Assembly (NCBI RefSeq): GCF_028858725.1
Contig: NC_084769.1
Span: 13,207,501 to 13,271,500, forward strand
From: Colius striatus
Taxonomy: Eukaryota; Chordata; Aves; Coliiformes; Coliidae
DNA length: 64,000 nt
Reading direction: 5' to 3'
Below the pieces are notes generated by a model. It saw nothing but the letters and a program-made list of their open reading frames with translations. It made no database searches and was not told the origin of the DNA. A program made the translations under genes and the position numbers. Shown in pieces: positions 1-14,279 of the stretch (its first letter is position 1; each line of letters starts with the position of its first letter).

Positions 1-897
1 CAAGCCAAGGTAAAGGACATAAGGGGTAAGTATCAGTTTCTCTTGTTACATAGCTGACTTAAGGACTCAGAAGCTTATATCCAATTAAAGCAGCCAGGCA
101 ATTAACATTAACCTGTTCTTCATCTAATGCATATTAACATGGCTGCTGTAGCTTCACGGAAGCCTCAGATTCATCTGAGTGGGTCTGGCCCTGCCCCTTC
201 TATCTCCATCTCACAGAAGAACCACCACTTTGCTATGTGTGTTTTATCCATAACGTCATGGTAACAGCAATCTTGTGTCCATTTCTATCTTCTTGCACCT
301 CCAAAGCTATCTTGTGCACCTACCTGCCAACACCCCATGCATGCTGGCCCCTGAGGACAGTGAGGAACTGCTGTCACCAGCTTCCTGAGAGATACTGGGC
401 AACAGACTGGGAAAATGCTTTTAGGAAAATTAAAAATAGCACTAAGAGGAAAAGCTGAGGTAAGCTGAGGCACAGTGAAAAGTCAGATACTGGGGACTGG
501 GTCCCAAATGTCATCATCCTAGAGACCTGAGGCAGAATCCTGCAGAGCTTCAGCCACAGGCACCCATCACACATTAGCAAAGCAGTGTCAGAGTGTCCTT
601 GTACCTGGCAGCACATCCCCAGGACACTTGGCATTCAATTAGGAGGAGCAAAAAGCTTTGGGGACTTTGTGATTCACTGGAGAAGGTGCCTATGCTGCTG
701 TAGGCAAAGCAGAACAAACACACACTTTTGCCTTAATGCCACCATATCCTTTGAGAAAACAAAAAAGCATTTGACTTTTTTTTTCTTGCTTAGACTAAGC
801 CAAGTTTTAACACTTAGCTGGGCTCACCCATCTGCAGCACCGAGTGTGCCTTCAGCACAGCACCACTGGGGGCAGAACTGGGAGAAATGGGAGAAGG

Positions 898-1005
898 GAT
901 GGATGTGGCACTTAGGGAAATGATCTAGTGGTTGATAGGGCTGGGACAAAGGCTGGACTCGATGAGTTTAAAGGTCTCTTCCAGCTGAAACGATTCTGTG
1001 ATTCT
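898..1005 (+). mobile_element. CR1 LINE 3' fragment
   Basis: Plus-strand 3' tail of a CR1 retrotransposon. It has the characteristic end: GGACTCGATGA, then an AAGGTCTCTTCCA-type block, closing in ATTCTGTGATTCT octamer repeats. It is 5'-truncated to about 0.1 kb and has no coding capacity. Confidence 0.75.
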
Positions 1006-1982
1006 AAGGGCCCTTCTGTTCCCTCATCACTGTCACACCCCGAGGAAACAAGGGTGTCTCTTCAAGCAACTTAGAAAGTTCTTTGTGATCTCAGCCCAGC
1101 CTCACCAGTGTCCCCAAAGTTCTCACCAGCTCAAGTGTATCTATTTCGTATCTTTGAGATTAAAAAAAGAAATCCAACAAACCAACAAACAAACTTAACA
1201 GAAGCATCTAAATTGTGCTACTCTTGACTTGCACTATGTTTGCTTTCCTTTCTGCCTGGAATAAGAACTATGTTGCTTTGTGCCCTTCTCCAACTTTTAT
1301 TTGCCGTTCAAGCTGTGAAAGTAGAAACCGGGTCAATGTTTGAACAGGTTCCAACCTCCACCCTTCCTCAAAATGGTTTGCATTGAAATGGGCTTTTAAT
1401 ATCTTCCTGACAAAAAATGAGATTGTATTGGAACTGGTAAAACTCTTGCTTCCCTACATCTCTTGCAGTCCCTACCTCACACAATCACTTGGAAGGGACA
1501 GCATCTCTTCCAGGATTCCTGTGGGGTTTTAAGGGTTTTTTTGTGCCGTCTTTTGTTTCTTTAATGATAAAATCCTTTACTCTCACCTCCCAGCTGGAAT
1601 TCCCTGAAGCACTCTCACATGAGCATATCTCAGGGACTGTGCCTTGCTTAGAGAAAATGCTGTAAATACCAACTTGTCTCCTGAAGGAACAAAGCAAAGG
1701 AAACTGCATAGCAACTGCTATTGTCTGGAAAGTCAGAGGGGCATCATGTCTCTTAAAGCAGCTCCCAGAGCGATTGTACATCATCACGAGTGAGATGCTC
1801 TTTCCAGAAGATAACAGATGACTGTTTTAAAAAAAAAAAGAGGGAGAAAGAAAACAATAGTGAAAAACTAAAAGCAGCTGCATAGACACAACCACACATA
1901 TAGTTACCCTGGTGGTGTGTGGAAAAAGGCATGTATGCCTTGTGGATACTACAGCCCTGTGCTTGCCCACACACCTGCATTT

Positions 1983-2665
1983 CACAGAATCACAGAATCT
2001 TTAAGGTTTGGAAGGGACCACAAAAGATCATCTAGTCCAACCCCCCTGCCAGAGGAGGACCACCTAGAGTAGGTCACACAGGAACTCGTCCAGGTGGGTT
2101 TTGAATGTCTCCAGAGAAAGAGATTCAACAACCCATCTGGGCAGCCTGTGCCAGTGCTCCCTCACCTGAACAGGGAAGAAGTTTTTCCTTACGTTTCTTT
2201 TGGAACCTCTTATGTTCCAGCTTGTACTCATTGCCCCTTGTCCTATCATTGGCCATCACTGCGAACAGCCTGGCTCCATCCTCCTGACACCCACCCTTTA
2301 CGTATTCCTAAACATTAATGAGATCACCCCTCACTCTCCTTGAAGCTTAGGAGCCCCAGCTCCCTCAGCCTTTCATTATAAGGGAGATGCCTCACTCCGT
2401 CATCTTTGTGGCCCTGTCCTGAACTCTCTCCAGCAGCTCCCTGTCTTGAACTGAGGGGCCCAGAACTGGACACAAAATTCCAGATGTGGTCTCACAAAGG
2501 CAGAGTAGAGGGGGAGGAGAATCTCTCTCAACCTACTGCCCACAGCCCTTCTAATACACCCCAGGATGCCATTGGCCTTCTTGGCCACCAGGGCACATTG
2601 CTGGCTCATGCTCATCCTGCTGCCCACCAGCACCCTCAGATCCCTTTCATTACTCTCTAACAGTT
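1983..2665 (-). mobile_element. CR1 LINE fragment with reverse-transcriptase C-terminal remnant
   Basis: Minus-strand CR1 of about 0.68 kb, read on the plus strand from CACAGAATCACAGAATC through GGAAGGGACC and CATCTAGTCCAACC. On the minus strand 2400-2633 still encodes the end of CR1 ORF2 ([19 protein letters not shown]... and [16 protein letters not shown]). The frame then breaks. It belongs to the same subfamily as the copy at 45,949. Confidence 0.93.
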
Positions 2666-3289
2666 CATTCCCATGGTAGCCAGAGTCTTATCAGCTTGTA
2701 CTCAGACAGTGGCTTGGAGATGTTACACTTGAACACAGGTCCTAGAGTTCAGTTAGTTCCAAGTAATTACATTTCAGTTTTAAGAAACCTTACCTGGCTT
2801 TCTTTAATGCTCAAAGACTTCAAAGAATGGAAGCATCTAGTTCTCACAGATGCTGGAAAGTAGTTTTATTATCTCCTCTTTTAGATATCAGAGCTGAAAC
2901 ACTGGAATTTTGAGTATCTTGTCTGAGAGGACCCCAGGAGACTGGGGACCAGACTTCAGTCTCACATGTTACCAGGTTACAACCTGTTCACAGCGTCTCC
3001 CGTTCTGAGGCTGTTAGAGTTACAATCTTTGTAACATACTTCAGAGTGAGAAGTCACAACATCAGTTTACAGCTTCTCCAAACGATCTTAACCTGTGTCC
3101 ACAAAAAGCTCAGGAGTATAAATCAATATCCTGTGACCTCACACAGAGATGCTTTTAACAGGCAGCAAGAGGAGAATGTGTTGCCTTTCTTTTCAAGGCA
3201 AGGGGATTTGGCTTTAAGGTTTAAAACATTCTCACAGATGATTGATGAAGCAGTGTTTTTTGGAGAGGAGAGGAAAGGGCTAGAGCTAG

Positions 3290-3561
3290 GTTGAATGAAA
3301 TGACATGAGGTAATAGGTTCATGTTCCGCCAGCGGAGGTTTAGACTGGACATTAGGAAGAACTTTTTCACCAAGAGGGTTATTAAGCATTGGAACAGGCT
3401 GCCCAGGGAAGTGATGGAGTCAGCACCCCTAGATATATTCAAAAGACACATAGATGAGGTGTTGAGGAGCATGGTTTAGTTTCATGGTGGGCTTGGCAGT
3501 GTGAGGTGAGTGGTTGGACTCAAAGGTCTTAAGTGATTGTAATGATTCTGTGATTCTATGA
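3290..3561 (+). mobile_element. CR1 LINE 3' fragment
   Basis: Plus-strand CR1 3' segment. Blocks seen are GGAGGTTTAGACTGGACATT, ACAGGCTGCCCAGGGAAGT and a closing ATTCTGTGATTCTATGA. It is more diverged from the other copies, so probably an older subfamily. Confidence 0.88.
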
Positions 3562-4937
3562 AATGTCTCTTAATGCCAGTTGCCTCCATCAGGGTACTTC
3601 TACCAAAATATTTCAGGCACCGAGGCCTGGGAAGAATCATTTGCTCTGGCTGAGGCAGGAATGGCATCTGGAAGTAAAATCTGTCTTAAGACAATCAACA
3701 AGGCAGCAGATTCTCTCCCTATTCATCACGATCTCAATTCAATTGCTGCCTTGTCCAGCTGTGTTAATACAATCCAGAGCTGCTGTACCATTGGGCCATC
3801 ACAAATTCCCAGGTCCCCAAGGGGGGAACAAAGGAAGGCAATGCAAAACAGAGCAGGAGCTGAGAGCAGCGCTAGACACAGTGCTGGCCCATGGGACCGG
3901 TTTCCATCTTCCCCAGTTGGAAAGAAAGTGATTAACTGCAGGGAGAGTCTATAGTTGTGTCTAGTGGTGAGTTCTGTGATTGCATTAGGAGGCCCTATAC
4001 AAGCAGTTGGGAGGCATGAAGGAGTTCATTGCATTTACCTGTTTGTCCTTTCATTTATTAACTGCGGTTCCTCTGACCTCTGCGGGAGGAGGACATATAG
4101 GGAAAGGAGCGTCAGGCATCTCATTACAGTGCCTGATTGTGCTGCTGCTTTTACAAATTTATCAAAGGTTTGACTTCATCAGAGTTGAAAAAGAACCCTT
4201 GTTTTTTCAAGTGGCACCAGATTAAGTTAGTAGGATTCTGTTCCAGGGCTTCTGACATGCTTCCAAAATCCAGCTCTGACGCTGCTCAAGCTGTGGTAAT
4301 TTGATTGTGCCGGTGCTGACAAAAGCCCTGAGCAGCATCAGAGGTTGCACCTTGAGATCTGTATACTCAGAATGTGCCTACTTCTTGGCATGCCCTGCTG
4401 ACTTATTTTCATAGATAATGATCAGAAAAGCAGACCAACACCCTTAGCCATCCCTATCTTATGGTAAATATGGATTTCAGTAGGAATCATGAAAAACAGA
4501 GCCATTATATTGTGCAGAAGCTGATGGCTGAGGCAGAAATGCTTTGTACCCTTGCAAAAATTGGTGGTGGTAGCAGGCTGGCTTCCACCTGAGAGACCTC
4601 ATAGATTTTCATAGATGGCAGCTGTATGACCTCAGAGACAGGAATTGGTGCCTCTCACTTCACATGGAGAAAGCCCTTCAATCTTGCACTGGCCAGTCTT
4701 TTACTTCATTTTATCTAAAGATTTTAGGCACTGACAGTGCTGAAGAGGATCTTGCTGAGCTCCTATTACCTCAGCAGCAGCTGATATGTAATGAATTATT
4801 CAAGACTAGCCAGTTCCTTCATTAATTTTAATAAATCAAGTTTTCTACCATGTTCTAGGCAGTGCTTCCAGATGGGATATGATGAGGTAAGCCCATTATT
4901 TCCTGGGGCCTTTTTCATTTGGTCTAGGTTTACATAA

Positions 4938-4972
4938 ACCTTTATAGTTAAGGGCCTTTATAGTTAACAGGA
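4938..4972 (+). repeat. Short tandem duplication (about 18 bp, two copies)
   Basis: The 13-base block CCTTTATAGTTAA occurs twice, starting about 18 bases apart, followed by GGG and CAGG respectively. It looks like a local slippage duplication. Confidence 0.6.
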
Positions 4973-7585
4973 GACTAGTATGAGACAATGCTAATTTGGG
5001 GTAGATCTACAGTGGGCAGAACAGGTAACAGAACTCCCCCATCTCTCAGGAGGTGGTAAAGTCCTGTCTTCACATGGGGAAGATGACTTGGCGTGTACAG
5101 AAATGGACTCAGCTGCTACATGCTGACCTCCACAGTACAGTGCAGTCCTTCAGACAGATGGCCTGGATGCCACAGCAGATGAGAGAGGCACTTCCCATCC
5201 TTCATACAGACTTACTCTCATGAAATTGTTCATAAGTCTCTAATATTTCTCCAGAGCAGGCAGATTGTGATGTTTATGAACCAATCCCACTTAGTAAGCA
5301 TCTGTATGGATCAATCTTGTATGTAACACGTGCACACATTGCCATGCATGACTGTTAAACATATGCAAGTAGCATCTCTTGGTGCACTGCATAAATCCTG
5401 TCCAGGCTGCTGGTAAACTTCTTCACAGTGCAGTAGCAGCCATAGCAAGTGCAAAGTTACCTGGTGACTCTTGTAGCCTATTTTTCCCTCAGCTTCTACC
5501 CAAACTCAACAACAGAAGATACTTTGTGACACCGAAGCACTATTAGCACTTTCTGTAGGGGTCTTAAGTAGGCAGGAACACGCTATCCTTTTGCTCTCAA
5601 CCTCAAAATTGCTCAGTCTGTTCTGTGCTTCCACTCTCCTGGCCAAATAAGAACCAATCTCATAATGGAGTTAAAGGCAAAAAAAAGATGCTGTATGTCC
5701 CCTGCAGAATCTATTTTTACCATGTTGTGCTGTGTTGCATAAAGAAGTCAGATTGACCTATTTCCTCTGGGTTTTTTTCCCCTCTGCAAACTGTGGGTTA
5801 CTCAAGGCAGGGGATTTCTCTAGCCCTGGAGTTGTAGAGGGTTTAGTCCATACAGCTTTTATCATTCCTGGGCACAGGACTTGCATTTTTTACTGGGAAG
5901 AAGCAGAGCGTTCAGCTCAAACCTGTTTCTACTGTGGCTGCATTCAGCCCTGACTATTCCTGTCTTCAGAGAGCTTAAATTGTCATGAGGACATGATCAG
6001 GAATAGCAGAGCTGCACTTCAGAACACATGCAAGGATGACAGAAGTCTCTGGAGCTGTTTTTGTTGTCATATACTATAGGAGAGGGAAGATGAAGAAGAG
6101 AGGCTGGACACCAACAATGCTGAGCACGAATTGTTTACAGCCATAGCAATAAATTCAGGACATAGGTTAGCCCATGAGTTTCTAACCTGCTGGTATCTGT
6201 GAGGTGCATACTCATGAATGTGCTGCTGCTAAGGCATCCAAGTACAGCAGCTTATCCACAGATTTGGCATCAGTTTGACTGATAGATGAAAGACAGACCT
6301 TGCTAAAGGAAGGTCACACTTATGAGAAAATTAATGATTTGATCTTTGGGGATGGAACATGAAAGAATAGCACACAATTGTGCAAAGTAAGAGGGTGTCT
6401 CATCACAGCATAGGAAATAGCAACAGCCATATATCTATGTTTCAAGAAGTGGGAGGGACATTTGCAAATACCTGCAGCCATTTCATCTGCTGGCTCTTAC
6501 AGACTGCCTCACGTAGACATAAGGCAGTCCCATGCCCAAGCCATTCCCGCTGGTCATCACAGCCCCCAGAAAATTATTTTGGAGGTTAAATATCTCCACT
6601 ATGAAATCAAGCACCTTTCTGTAGTCTGCTTTAGTTTAGCTTCTGTTCACAACCACACAGGAACGTGCTGCTCTTATGAAATGTATTTTCCAAACTGCCC
6701 TAAATCCAAGGCCACTCTTATCTCATGTTTCAGCATTCTAACAGAACCAAAAAAAGAAATTAATCTCAGATTAATGTTGCAGAGCTACCAAGACAGTTAT
6801 TGCAGCTGACAGAGGTAGCATTCATGGCACCGCTACTGACTGTAGTTCCACTTCATTCTTGGAATGACACTATGCTGTTTTTAGCACCCAACTTACTTCA
6901 GCTCCTTCATGTCATCATTAATCCCGAAGCTCTTTCATTCTCCCAATGTCTTTTTTCTCTTATCGGTTTTGTGCAATTCTTAGCTTGTCATTTTTATTTA
7001 CTACCATTTTCCCAGTGTTTAGTCATGTAACATGCTTGCTTTTACTTTCCCAATAGACAAGATTCCTGTTTTTTTCAAACCAACATATTTACTTTCCTCA
7101 GTCACAGGATTGTGGGTATTTGAATGTTTAGCAAAAAAAAAAAACAGGCTCCTAGTTATCATTTGTATTTTTTCTACTCAAATTTCCTTTATTACCTTCC
7201 TGACAGTTGTTTTCAGCTCTCCGAAATTGACATTTTTAGAGTCATAATGATGGATAATTGGTTTGCGCTGGGCTGTGTTTGCACACAGCAAATATAACTG
7301 TGTAGTGATCACTGGTAACTAAGCAACCAGTTATGTTTTTAATTCTGTGATCAATTCCTTGCTATCTGTCAAGATTAAGTCTAACACAGCATGTGCCTGC
7401 AAGGGATACAACAATTTTTGGAGTTAAGAACTCATCATCTGTAAGATTGGGGATAATAGCAGCATGAGGCCCCTGACTCACCACTCTGACTTCAATCTCT
7501 GACGGACATGTAGCCTTTTTATCTTTCAGTGGATGTGAAAGTGTAATGATCTTGTAGTCTTGATGGTTAAGGTAAGCATTATCCA

Positions 7586-7818
7586 GAAACACAAAAAGTT
7601 CCACTTAAATATATGAAAAAAACTATTTCATTGTGAGGGTGATGGAGCAGTGGCACAGGCTGCCCAGAGGGGTTGTGGAGTCTCCTTCCTTGGAGGTCTT
7701 CAAGACCCTCCTGGACATGTTCCTATGCGCCCTGATCTAGGTGACCCTGCTTCTGCAGGGGGGTGGACTAGATGATCTCTAAAGGTCCCTTCCAACCCCT
7801 ACCATTCTATGATTCTCT
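7586..7818 (+). mobile_element. CR1 LINE 3' fragment
   Basis: Plus-strand CR1 tail running from AAAAAGTTCCACTTAAA through GCACAGGCTGCCCAGAGG and GACTAGATGATCTCTAAAGG to CCATTCTATGATTCT. It is close in sequence to the copy at 9291-9879, so the two are probably of the same subfamily and similar age. Confidence 0.92.
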
Positions 7819-8420
7819 GAAATAGTTAATTGACTGCCACTTGCTTTTTTCTATGATTTAGGCTATTGCAGCAAACACACTTCTACCCTTTATCTGTTAA
7901 AGCAAATTGTTAACATTCAAAGGCTCCCATCTGGGTGATACTTTGCTCCTACATCCTGGAAAGTCTGGCAGTGGTTGCTGCATGGCACGTTAAAAAACTG
8001 GACTTTCTACTTTTGTGTTCCATGTGAACATTTTTTTTCCTCGTTTAACCTGGGAAAGTAATAATTCCCAGGCTCAAGGGCTCAGAGAACTCCTTATCAG
8101 GGAGCAAGTAAGGATGGATGTCTCTGGAAAGGAAGATGAGGTGGACACCAGGCAACAGGGCAGGCTGAGACAGCAACCTTGGACAAACGGTACAGTCCCA
8201 CTGCGCCTAAATGGGAAGAGCAGAGTGGGCTCCATGACTGTGTCAGGGCTCAAACAACAGCCTAATAAGCCCCAGAGAAAGCCACAATGCCAATACAGTG
8301 CTGATGTCACCCCAAGAAGTCAAGTGGCCAGGAGTGTCAGGAGCAAGGGTGGAGGGCGCAGATGAGGCTGGTCAAGGTCATTAGAGGTTGTTGTACTATT
8401 AGAGGTTGTTTCTATTTCCT

Positions 8421-8485
8421 ACACTGTGAGGAGCCACCCTCTTCTCACAGTGTTGTACTATAGGCTCTGACACTCTGGAGTGTCA
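8421..8485. repeat. Two adjacent small inverted repeats (hairpins)
   Basis: 8421-8433 (ACACTGTGAGGAG) pairs with 8441-8453 (CTTCTCACAGTGT): 13 bp including one G-U, around a 7-base loop. At 8468-8485, TGACACTC and GAGTGTCA form a perfect 8-bp palindrome around TG. Both stems are too short for a typical microRNA precursor. Confidence 0.5.
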
Positions 8486-9290
8486 CACCTAGGCCTGGAT
8501 CTGAGCTGCTACCCGACTCATGTTCCAGGGGGTCAGTAGCATGCATCATTTAAAAGAAATCCATTTTAGCTACATGCAAAAAAGAAAACATGGCCCATCT
8601 GGAGCAGGTTGTAATAGCTCTTCCATCACTGTCCATCTGCAATGAATGTTATATGGTGTTTAAAATAAATCACTACAAGCTCCATCTCCAGACTGTCTTT
8701 GCAGCTCACTCTTCTTGCTGTTGCTGCTTGCTGAAAGGAGCCATATGGATTTTGTACTGAATGCTGCATAAATGCTGATATGTAAGTATAGTTAGAGGTG
8801 GCATATGGGCAACAGTAGATGGAAATGAGTGCTTTTTGGTTCAGATTACACAGGCAAGTTCAGTGAAGCCAGATGCTGCAGTGGGTTAGTCAGGAAGCTT
8901 CATTGACCGGGAGTCCCAGGTTCAGGTGTTGGTTGGGGCTATTTCTGCACTTGACTGTGCTGGGTGACTTTTTCAACAGTACTGATGTTTGGCAACACAT
9001 ATGAAAAATCCTGAAGACTTCAGCAGTTGTAAAAAAAACAGTCTGACAATCTGAGTGTAACTGTAGGCCAGTCAGAGATCTCTGTCCCTTGGGGTACTAT
9101 AGGTACAAATGTACACATTAGTCATTGGTTTTGGTTTAGAAACGTGTTGTAGTCTAAGAGCTGACTGTGATAGTTAATAGATGAAGGAAATTCTTCTAGC
9201 TTTGAAACCTTACTGAGCCTCAGAAAGTCCTGGGATATATGTGAGTCTGTGGGTTTCAGTACCCTGTCTATCAGGGAAGGAAAGGTGATT

Positions 9291-9879
9291 CACTGGATGC
9301 ATCAAGATGTGGCCAGCGGGTCAAGGGAGGTTCTTCTCCCCCTCTGCTCTGCCCTGGTGAGGCCTCATCTGGAGTCCTGTGTCCAGTTCTGGGCTCCTCA
9401 GCTCAAGAGGGACAGGGAAGTGATGGAGAGAATCCAGAACAGGGCCACCAAGGTGATCAGGGGAATGGAACATCTTTCATACGAGGAAAGACTGCGGGAA
9501 CTGGGGCTGTTTAGTCTGGAGGAGATTGAAGGGAGATCTTATTAACATTTATAAATATCTAAAGGGTGGGTGTCAGGAGGCTGGGACATCCCTTTTTTCT
9601 ATAGTAGCTAGCAACAGGACAAGGGGTAATGGGATGAAGCTGGAACACAAAAAGTTCCACTTAAACCTAAGAAAAAACTATTTCAGTGTTGAGCTGAGGG
9701 AGCCCTGGCACAGGCTGCCCAGGGAGGGTGTGGAGTCTCCTTCCTTGGAGGCCTTTGAGACCCGCCTGGACGCATTCCTGTGCGACCTGATCTGGTTGAA
9801 CCTGCTTCTGCAGGGGGGTTGGACTAGATGATCTCTAAAGGTCCCTTCCAACCCTACCATTCTATGATTCTGTGATTCT
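9291..9879 (+). mobile_element. CR1 LINE fragment with ORF2 C-terminal remnant
   Basis: Plus-strand CR1 of about 0.59 kb. It still encodes a piece of the ORF2 C-terminus ([19 protein letters not shown], then [20 protein letters not shown]) over 9249-9545 before the frame breaks near the EEIEG segment. The 3' end carries CCATTCTATGATTCTGTGATTCT-type octamers. It is truncated at the 5' end as usual for CR1. Confidence 0.94.
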
Positions 9880-12800
9880 GGTGCATCATGTCACAGCTCC
9901 TGTGGTGCCTGCCCTGCTCAGGGAGCAGGAGTGTCCTCTGCACCTAGGCAGCGGGTATTTGAGCTGAGTCTGACGGCTCTGGACCAAGTGCCATCTGGCA
10001 ACTTCCAGGCACGCTGATGTGACTTCCATGCACAGTCACTGGCCGGGTTAAGAAATCTGCAAAATGAACTTTCCTCTGCTTTCCAGTGTTTGGGGGTTTG
10101 AGTGAAAAAAAAAGCAAAAATTCCAAGTTCAACACAGATGGAATTTTTTCATGAAACTGTAGATGGAGCATCACCTTTAATGACAATATTTTATCTGCTC
10201 TGATTAAAAAGTTAATTAGATTGAGAGCATCTATAAACAAAGGGAAAATGACAGTATCCAGACAGATTTTTACAGCTTGCTTGGGGGTTGGCTTACAGCA
10301 GATCCACTGTGGTCACTACATTCCCCACTTCTGTCACAGCCTGACGTCTGTTGTTTACAGCCTCGCCTGCAACATTAAGGAGCAGCCATAAAGCATTTTG
10401 CCACTGGTCCTGCCAGCTAATGAGTCCATTTTAAAGCCTGCTCATTGCATGGAATGCATTTCTCTTTGCATAGGGAAGTAGTTACTTTTGAATGTCACCC
10501 AGTCCTATGGAGGCAAGTGGGAAGATGGATTCTGCTGGCAGCAATCCATCCATCTGTTCATCTGCCAACACTAATGTTTAGCTTTTCAGGTTCCCAATTG
10601 TCTTAAATAATGCTGACCTACAGGATCTGGGGTGGGAAAGGTCACGTAGCTCATTTTATCTTATATTTCTTACGTGGTAATTAAACTTCCTGAGGTGTTA
10701 TAGCTACATGCAGGAATTGTTGATGGGTGGTATTTATAAAGTTGAGGTTAAAACCTTTTCTGAGATGCTGGGTTGTGTGAGATTTTTACCATCACATTGG
10801 TTGCAGCATCCTCCAACCTGTCTTCTCAGAGTTCTCCTTATAAAAGGTGTTTACAAAGGATCTGTGTCTGTTTCCCATGAGTGGCTGGGTGTCCACGTAG
10901 ACAATATTTCTCCTCTTTTGATTGGTATCACCAAGTTGTATCTATGCAGTGGTTCTGTCTCTCCTTGTGGGTACTTTGAGATAACCCCAAAGGCCTGAAG
11001 ACTTTCAGTGCTGTGCAGGAGCCAAATTATTAGACCAAAGCCAGTAGGTTGCCTGCAATTCAGCCACGATGCTCTTGGTTCAGTTCTTAGGACTGCCTTG
11101 GTAATTCAAATGCATATGCAATGGCTTTCATCAGCTGCTATGATCTGTGCCTTATTTTTTCCCAGTTATAAAAAAAAAACCCAACAATGAATATAGCAAC
11201 CTTCATGAGACACTTGGAACATTTTGCAGAATAGCATCAAAGCAATGATACCACACTCTGACAGAGCCCAGAACTGATTTGGAGCAGCCAGCTTCAGATC
11301 CTGCAGCAATTCAGTGCCCTAGCAAGGGGCTTGGGGTGTCTTGTGACTGTGGATCCAAGGTGAGTCTCCTTCACACTTAAATGTCATAGGGACTGTGTGT
11401 TGTAGCTAGTATCTGAGATCCACAGCACAGGAGGAAGGGGTCTCATCTACTGTTCTTCATCAGTCAGAGCTGCAGAACTGCTGCATTTATTCTTCACCTT
11501 TCTTCACGGTTTTACATGTGCAATGGCTAACTGGCAGTACAAGAAAATGCAGCTCACTTGCAGAAAGTATCCAGTGCATTTGAACAGAAAAATGCTTTTT
11601 TTTTTTTAACAGCAGGCTCTAGACAAAGTGTCATGTCCTGCCTCCTCCTCCATCAACTTTCACTGTAGGGTAAGAATTGGTGGACCACCAAAACAAGAGA
11701 GTCTTTTGGCAATACTGATAAGTTAAAACACATAGATGTGGTTAGAAGCATACCAAGAGCACATCTGTTGGTATTAATCAGTCATAGATTTTGTTTCTTA
11801 ATGATGACTTTAAAAACATGGCCAGTAAACTGCACATGACATGATGCACACTGGGGCAGGTGAGGCCAGGTTTGTGTGTGGTGAGAAGTCACATAGATTT
11901 AAATGGTCTCCAGTCTGATCTCTCCCAAATCCCTTTCCCCTGGAGTCACCTGGGAGTTACTGCCTATCTAGGGTCAAAGACAGCCCAGAGAAATTATTGT
12001 CATGAATATATCTGATACCATTTCAGTTAAATATCTTGATATAAGGAATCCACTCTGAGAAACCTTTAGTGACCAGCTGTTTAGAGCAGACCACACTTGG
12101 GACATTGCCCTCTGGAGTATGTGCTCTTTCCAGCTTGTTGACATTTGTGCCCAATGGCATTTTTACCCCGGTGTCTCTAAGTGGACGAACTCAAGCTCCT
12201 GCCCTGTCCAAACTGACTACTTTTGCTCAGCCCTAAGCTGCTCTGGGCAGTTCACCAGCTGCCACGTCTCTGCAGTCACAGAGTCGTTAGCAGAAAAATA
12301 ATAGCTGCATACACCATGGAACAGTTCCCCACAGGCAGAGATCTAATTTCAAGAAGCTATTATGTTCCTGTAGCCTCCTCTGTCTCCCAGTGCAATAAAC
12401 CAGGTCCTGCCCGTGGCCGGCCCCACCGGTTTGTGGTACCACCTCCCTTCTTCCTACCACCCACAGCACTTGCTTCCAGCTGGGGAAAGGCAGGATGCTG
12501 CAGCTGGTTCTGTGCTCTCCAACCTGTCCAGCAGCAGGTCAAGCAGTGCTATTAAGATTACTAATTGCAAGCCACAAGCTTTTCTGCTGGGAAGACGCTA
12601 ACTGGAGTCTTCTCCAGCCATTGGTGTTCCTGAAGCTTCTGATATAGGCAGACAGGCAAAAGGAGCTGGGACAAAAATCATTTCCATAGCTAATTGAAAT
12701 GAAGGGGAATGGAAGAGGTGCAAATCCAACTTGAAAGAGCAGCCTCTGCCTCTGATAGTCAACTGGGAAAAAATAATTTACTGAAGTATTCAAGAACATG

Positions 12801-14255
12801 AGACACAAGCAAATAAATGATTCTGACAGTCTGATTAAAGGGTTGCTATACCAGAGAGAGCCTCTGTCAGTGCCAGTCAGGCCTCCACATGCTTAGGAAC
12901 CTTGCCCAATAAATTTGATGAAGAGCAACACGTGATGTAGGAGAAACTATCTGAATTTTGCTCTTGGGATCTGTTCCTGATGTAGAGTAGTTTCTGACTC
13001 CAGAGTCCCATAAAATTATGGTTATCAAAAGATGCAAAAGAGAGAGTCAAGGTAATTTTGTTTCCAGTTCCTGAATTTATATGGAGGTGAAGGATCTGAA
13101 CACACAAGTGATGGAAAAGCTGGCAGATCACTTGGATCTGATCTACACTAGGGCATCTACTGGCAATGATACTACTATAGATGTCACTCCCTTGTAGACA
13201 TACTTATGCCATAATAACAGATCCAAAACAATAACAACTTGCTGGAGAGTACCCACCAGGCAATAGAGTGGTACGTGCCTGGAGTGGTACCACTGTTTGG
13301 AGTAAAAAGTTCTCTGGTAAGTTTGTATGTGTTTAGGGCAGCTCCTAGACAGAGCAGAAAAGAGTCTTTCCTAGGACAAAAAACATACTCTGAAATTTAC
13401 TTAGCATCCTGAGATCCTGCTCCAGAACAAGGTGTCATGCAGTTTGTACACTCCTTGGTGGGCTTAGATCAATAGAATGTGCAGAGGCAGAGGGAGTTCT
13501 GTTGGGACTTAAACACTTCTTGATAAATATGTCACCAGCAAGAACTTGGAATGTTTTTCCCAGAAAAAAACAATGCCAAAGAGAGAACTGGTGTTTGAGG
13601 GAGATGGTTCCCGTGCCCTAAAATCCTAGAGTTTAACACTTGTGCAAGGTGAGAAGATGCAATTGTGACTGGGGGGTAGCTTGTCCTTGCTATTGTTTGC
13701 TCAGCTGGGGTGAAGTGTAAAAGATAACTAAACTGCATATTGCAGTGTAGGAAGCTCTGGGAGAGCCCATGATGCCACCTTCAGAGAGTGCACAGTGCTG
13801 AGCCTCAGGGAAAAAAAGAGAAAAAAAACGTGCAACAGCAGCTTTTCCACACTTGAAGTAGCTCTGGAGAGGCAGGGGGTTCCCAGTGGCTATCGTGGTG
13901 ACTGAATGAAATTGTCACTTGTGATAAGGCATCCTGAGAGCTGGGGGCATTCCTGGCTGCGTGCCCACTGGCACAGGTCCAAGTGATTTCACTGGAGCCA
14001 AGATTTTTACTCTATATGTGAAATGAATTGCCAGGGTGAAGCTGCAAAACTAACGCCTGGTAATGAAATGAGCTCACAGCAGTGTGCCTCTGCGCCAGAG
14101 CCCTGCTGCGAGCACCAGGGTTTGCACTGGCTCTGAAGTACACCGTGGTGGTTTTCTAAGAGGGAGGATGAGTCAGGAAGTGTGAAGTGCCACTGAGTTC
14201 TTCTCTGCCCATTTGTAGGCAAATGCACATTATCCTGGGGGATTTTTTTGACCCA

Positions 14256-14279
14256 CTTTCTTTCTTTCTTTCTTTTTTA
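14256..14279 (+). repeat. CTTT microsatellite
   Basis: About four to five tandem CTTT units running into a T-rich tail. Confidence 0.8.
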
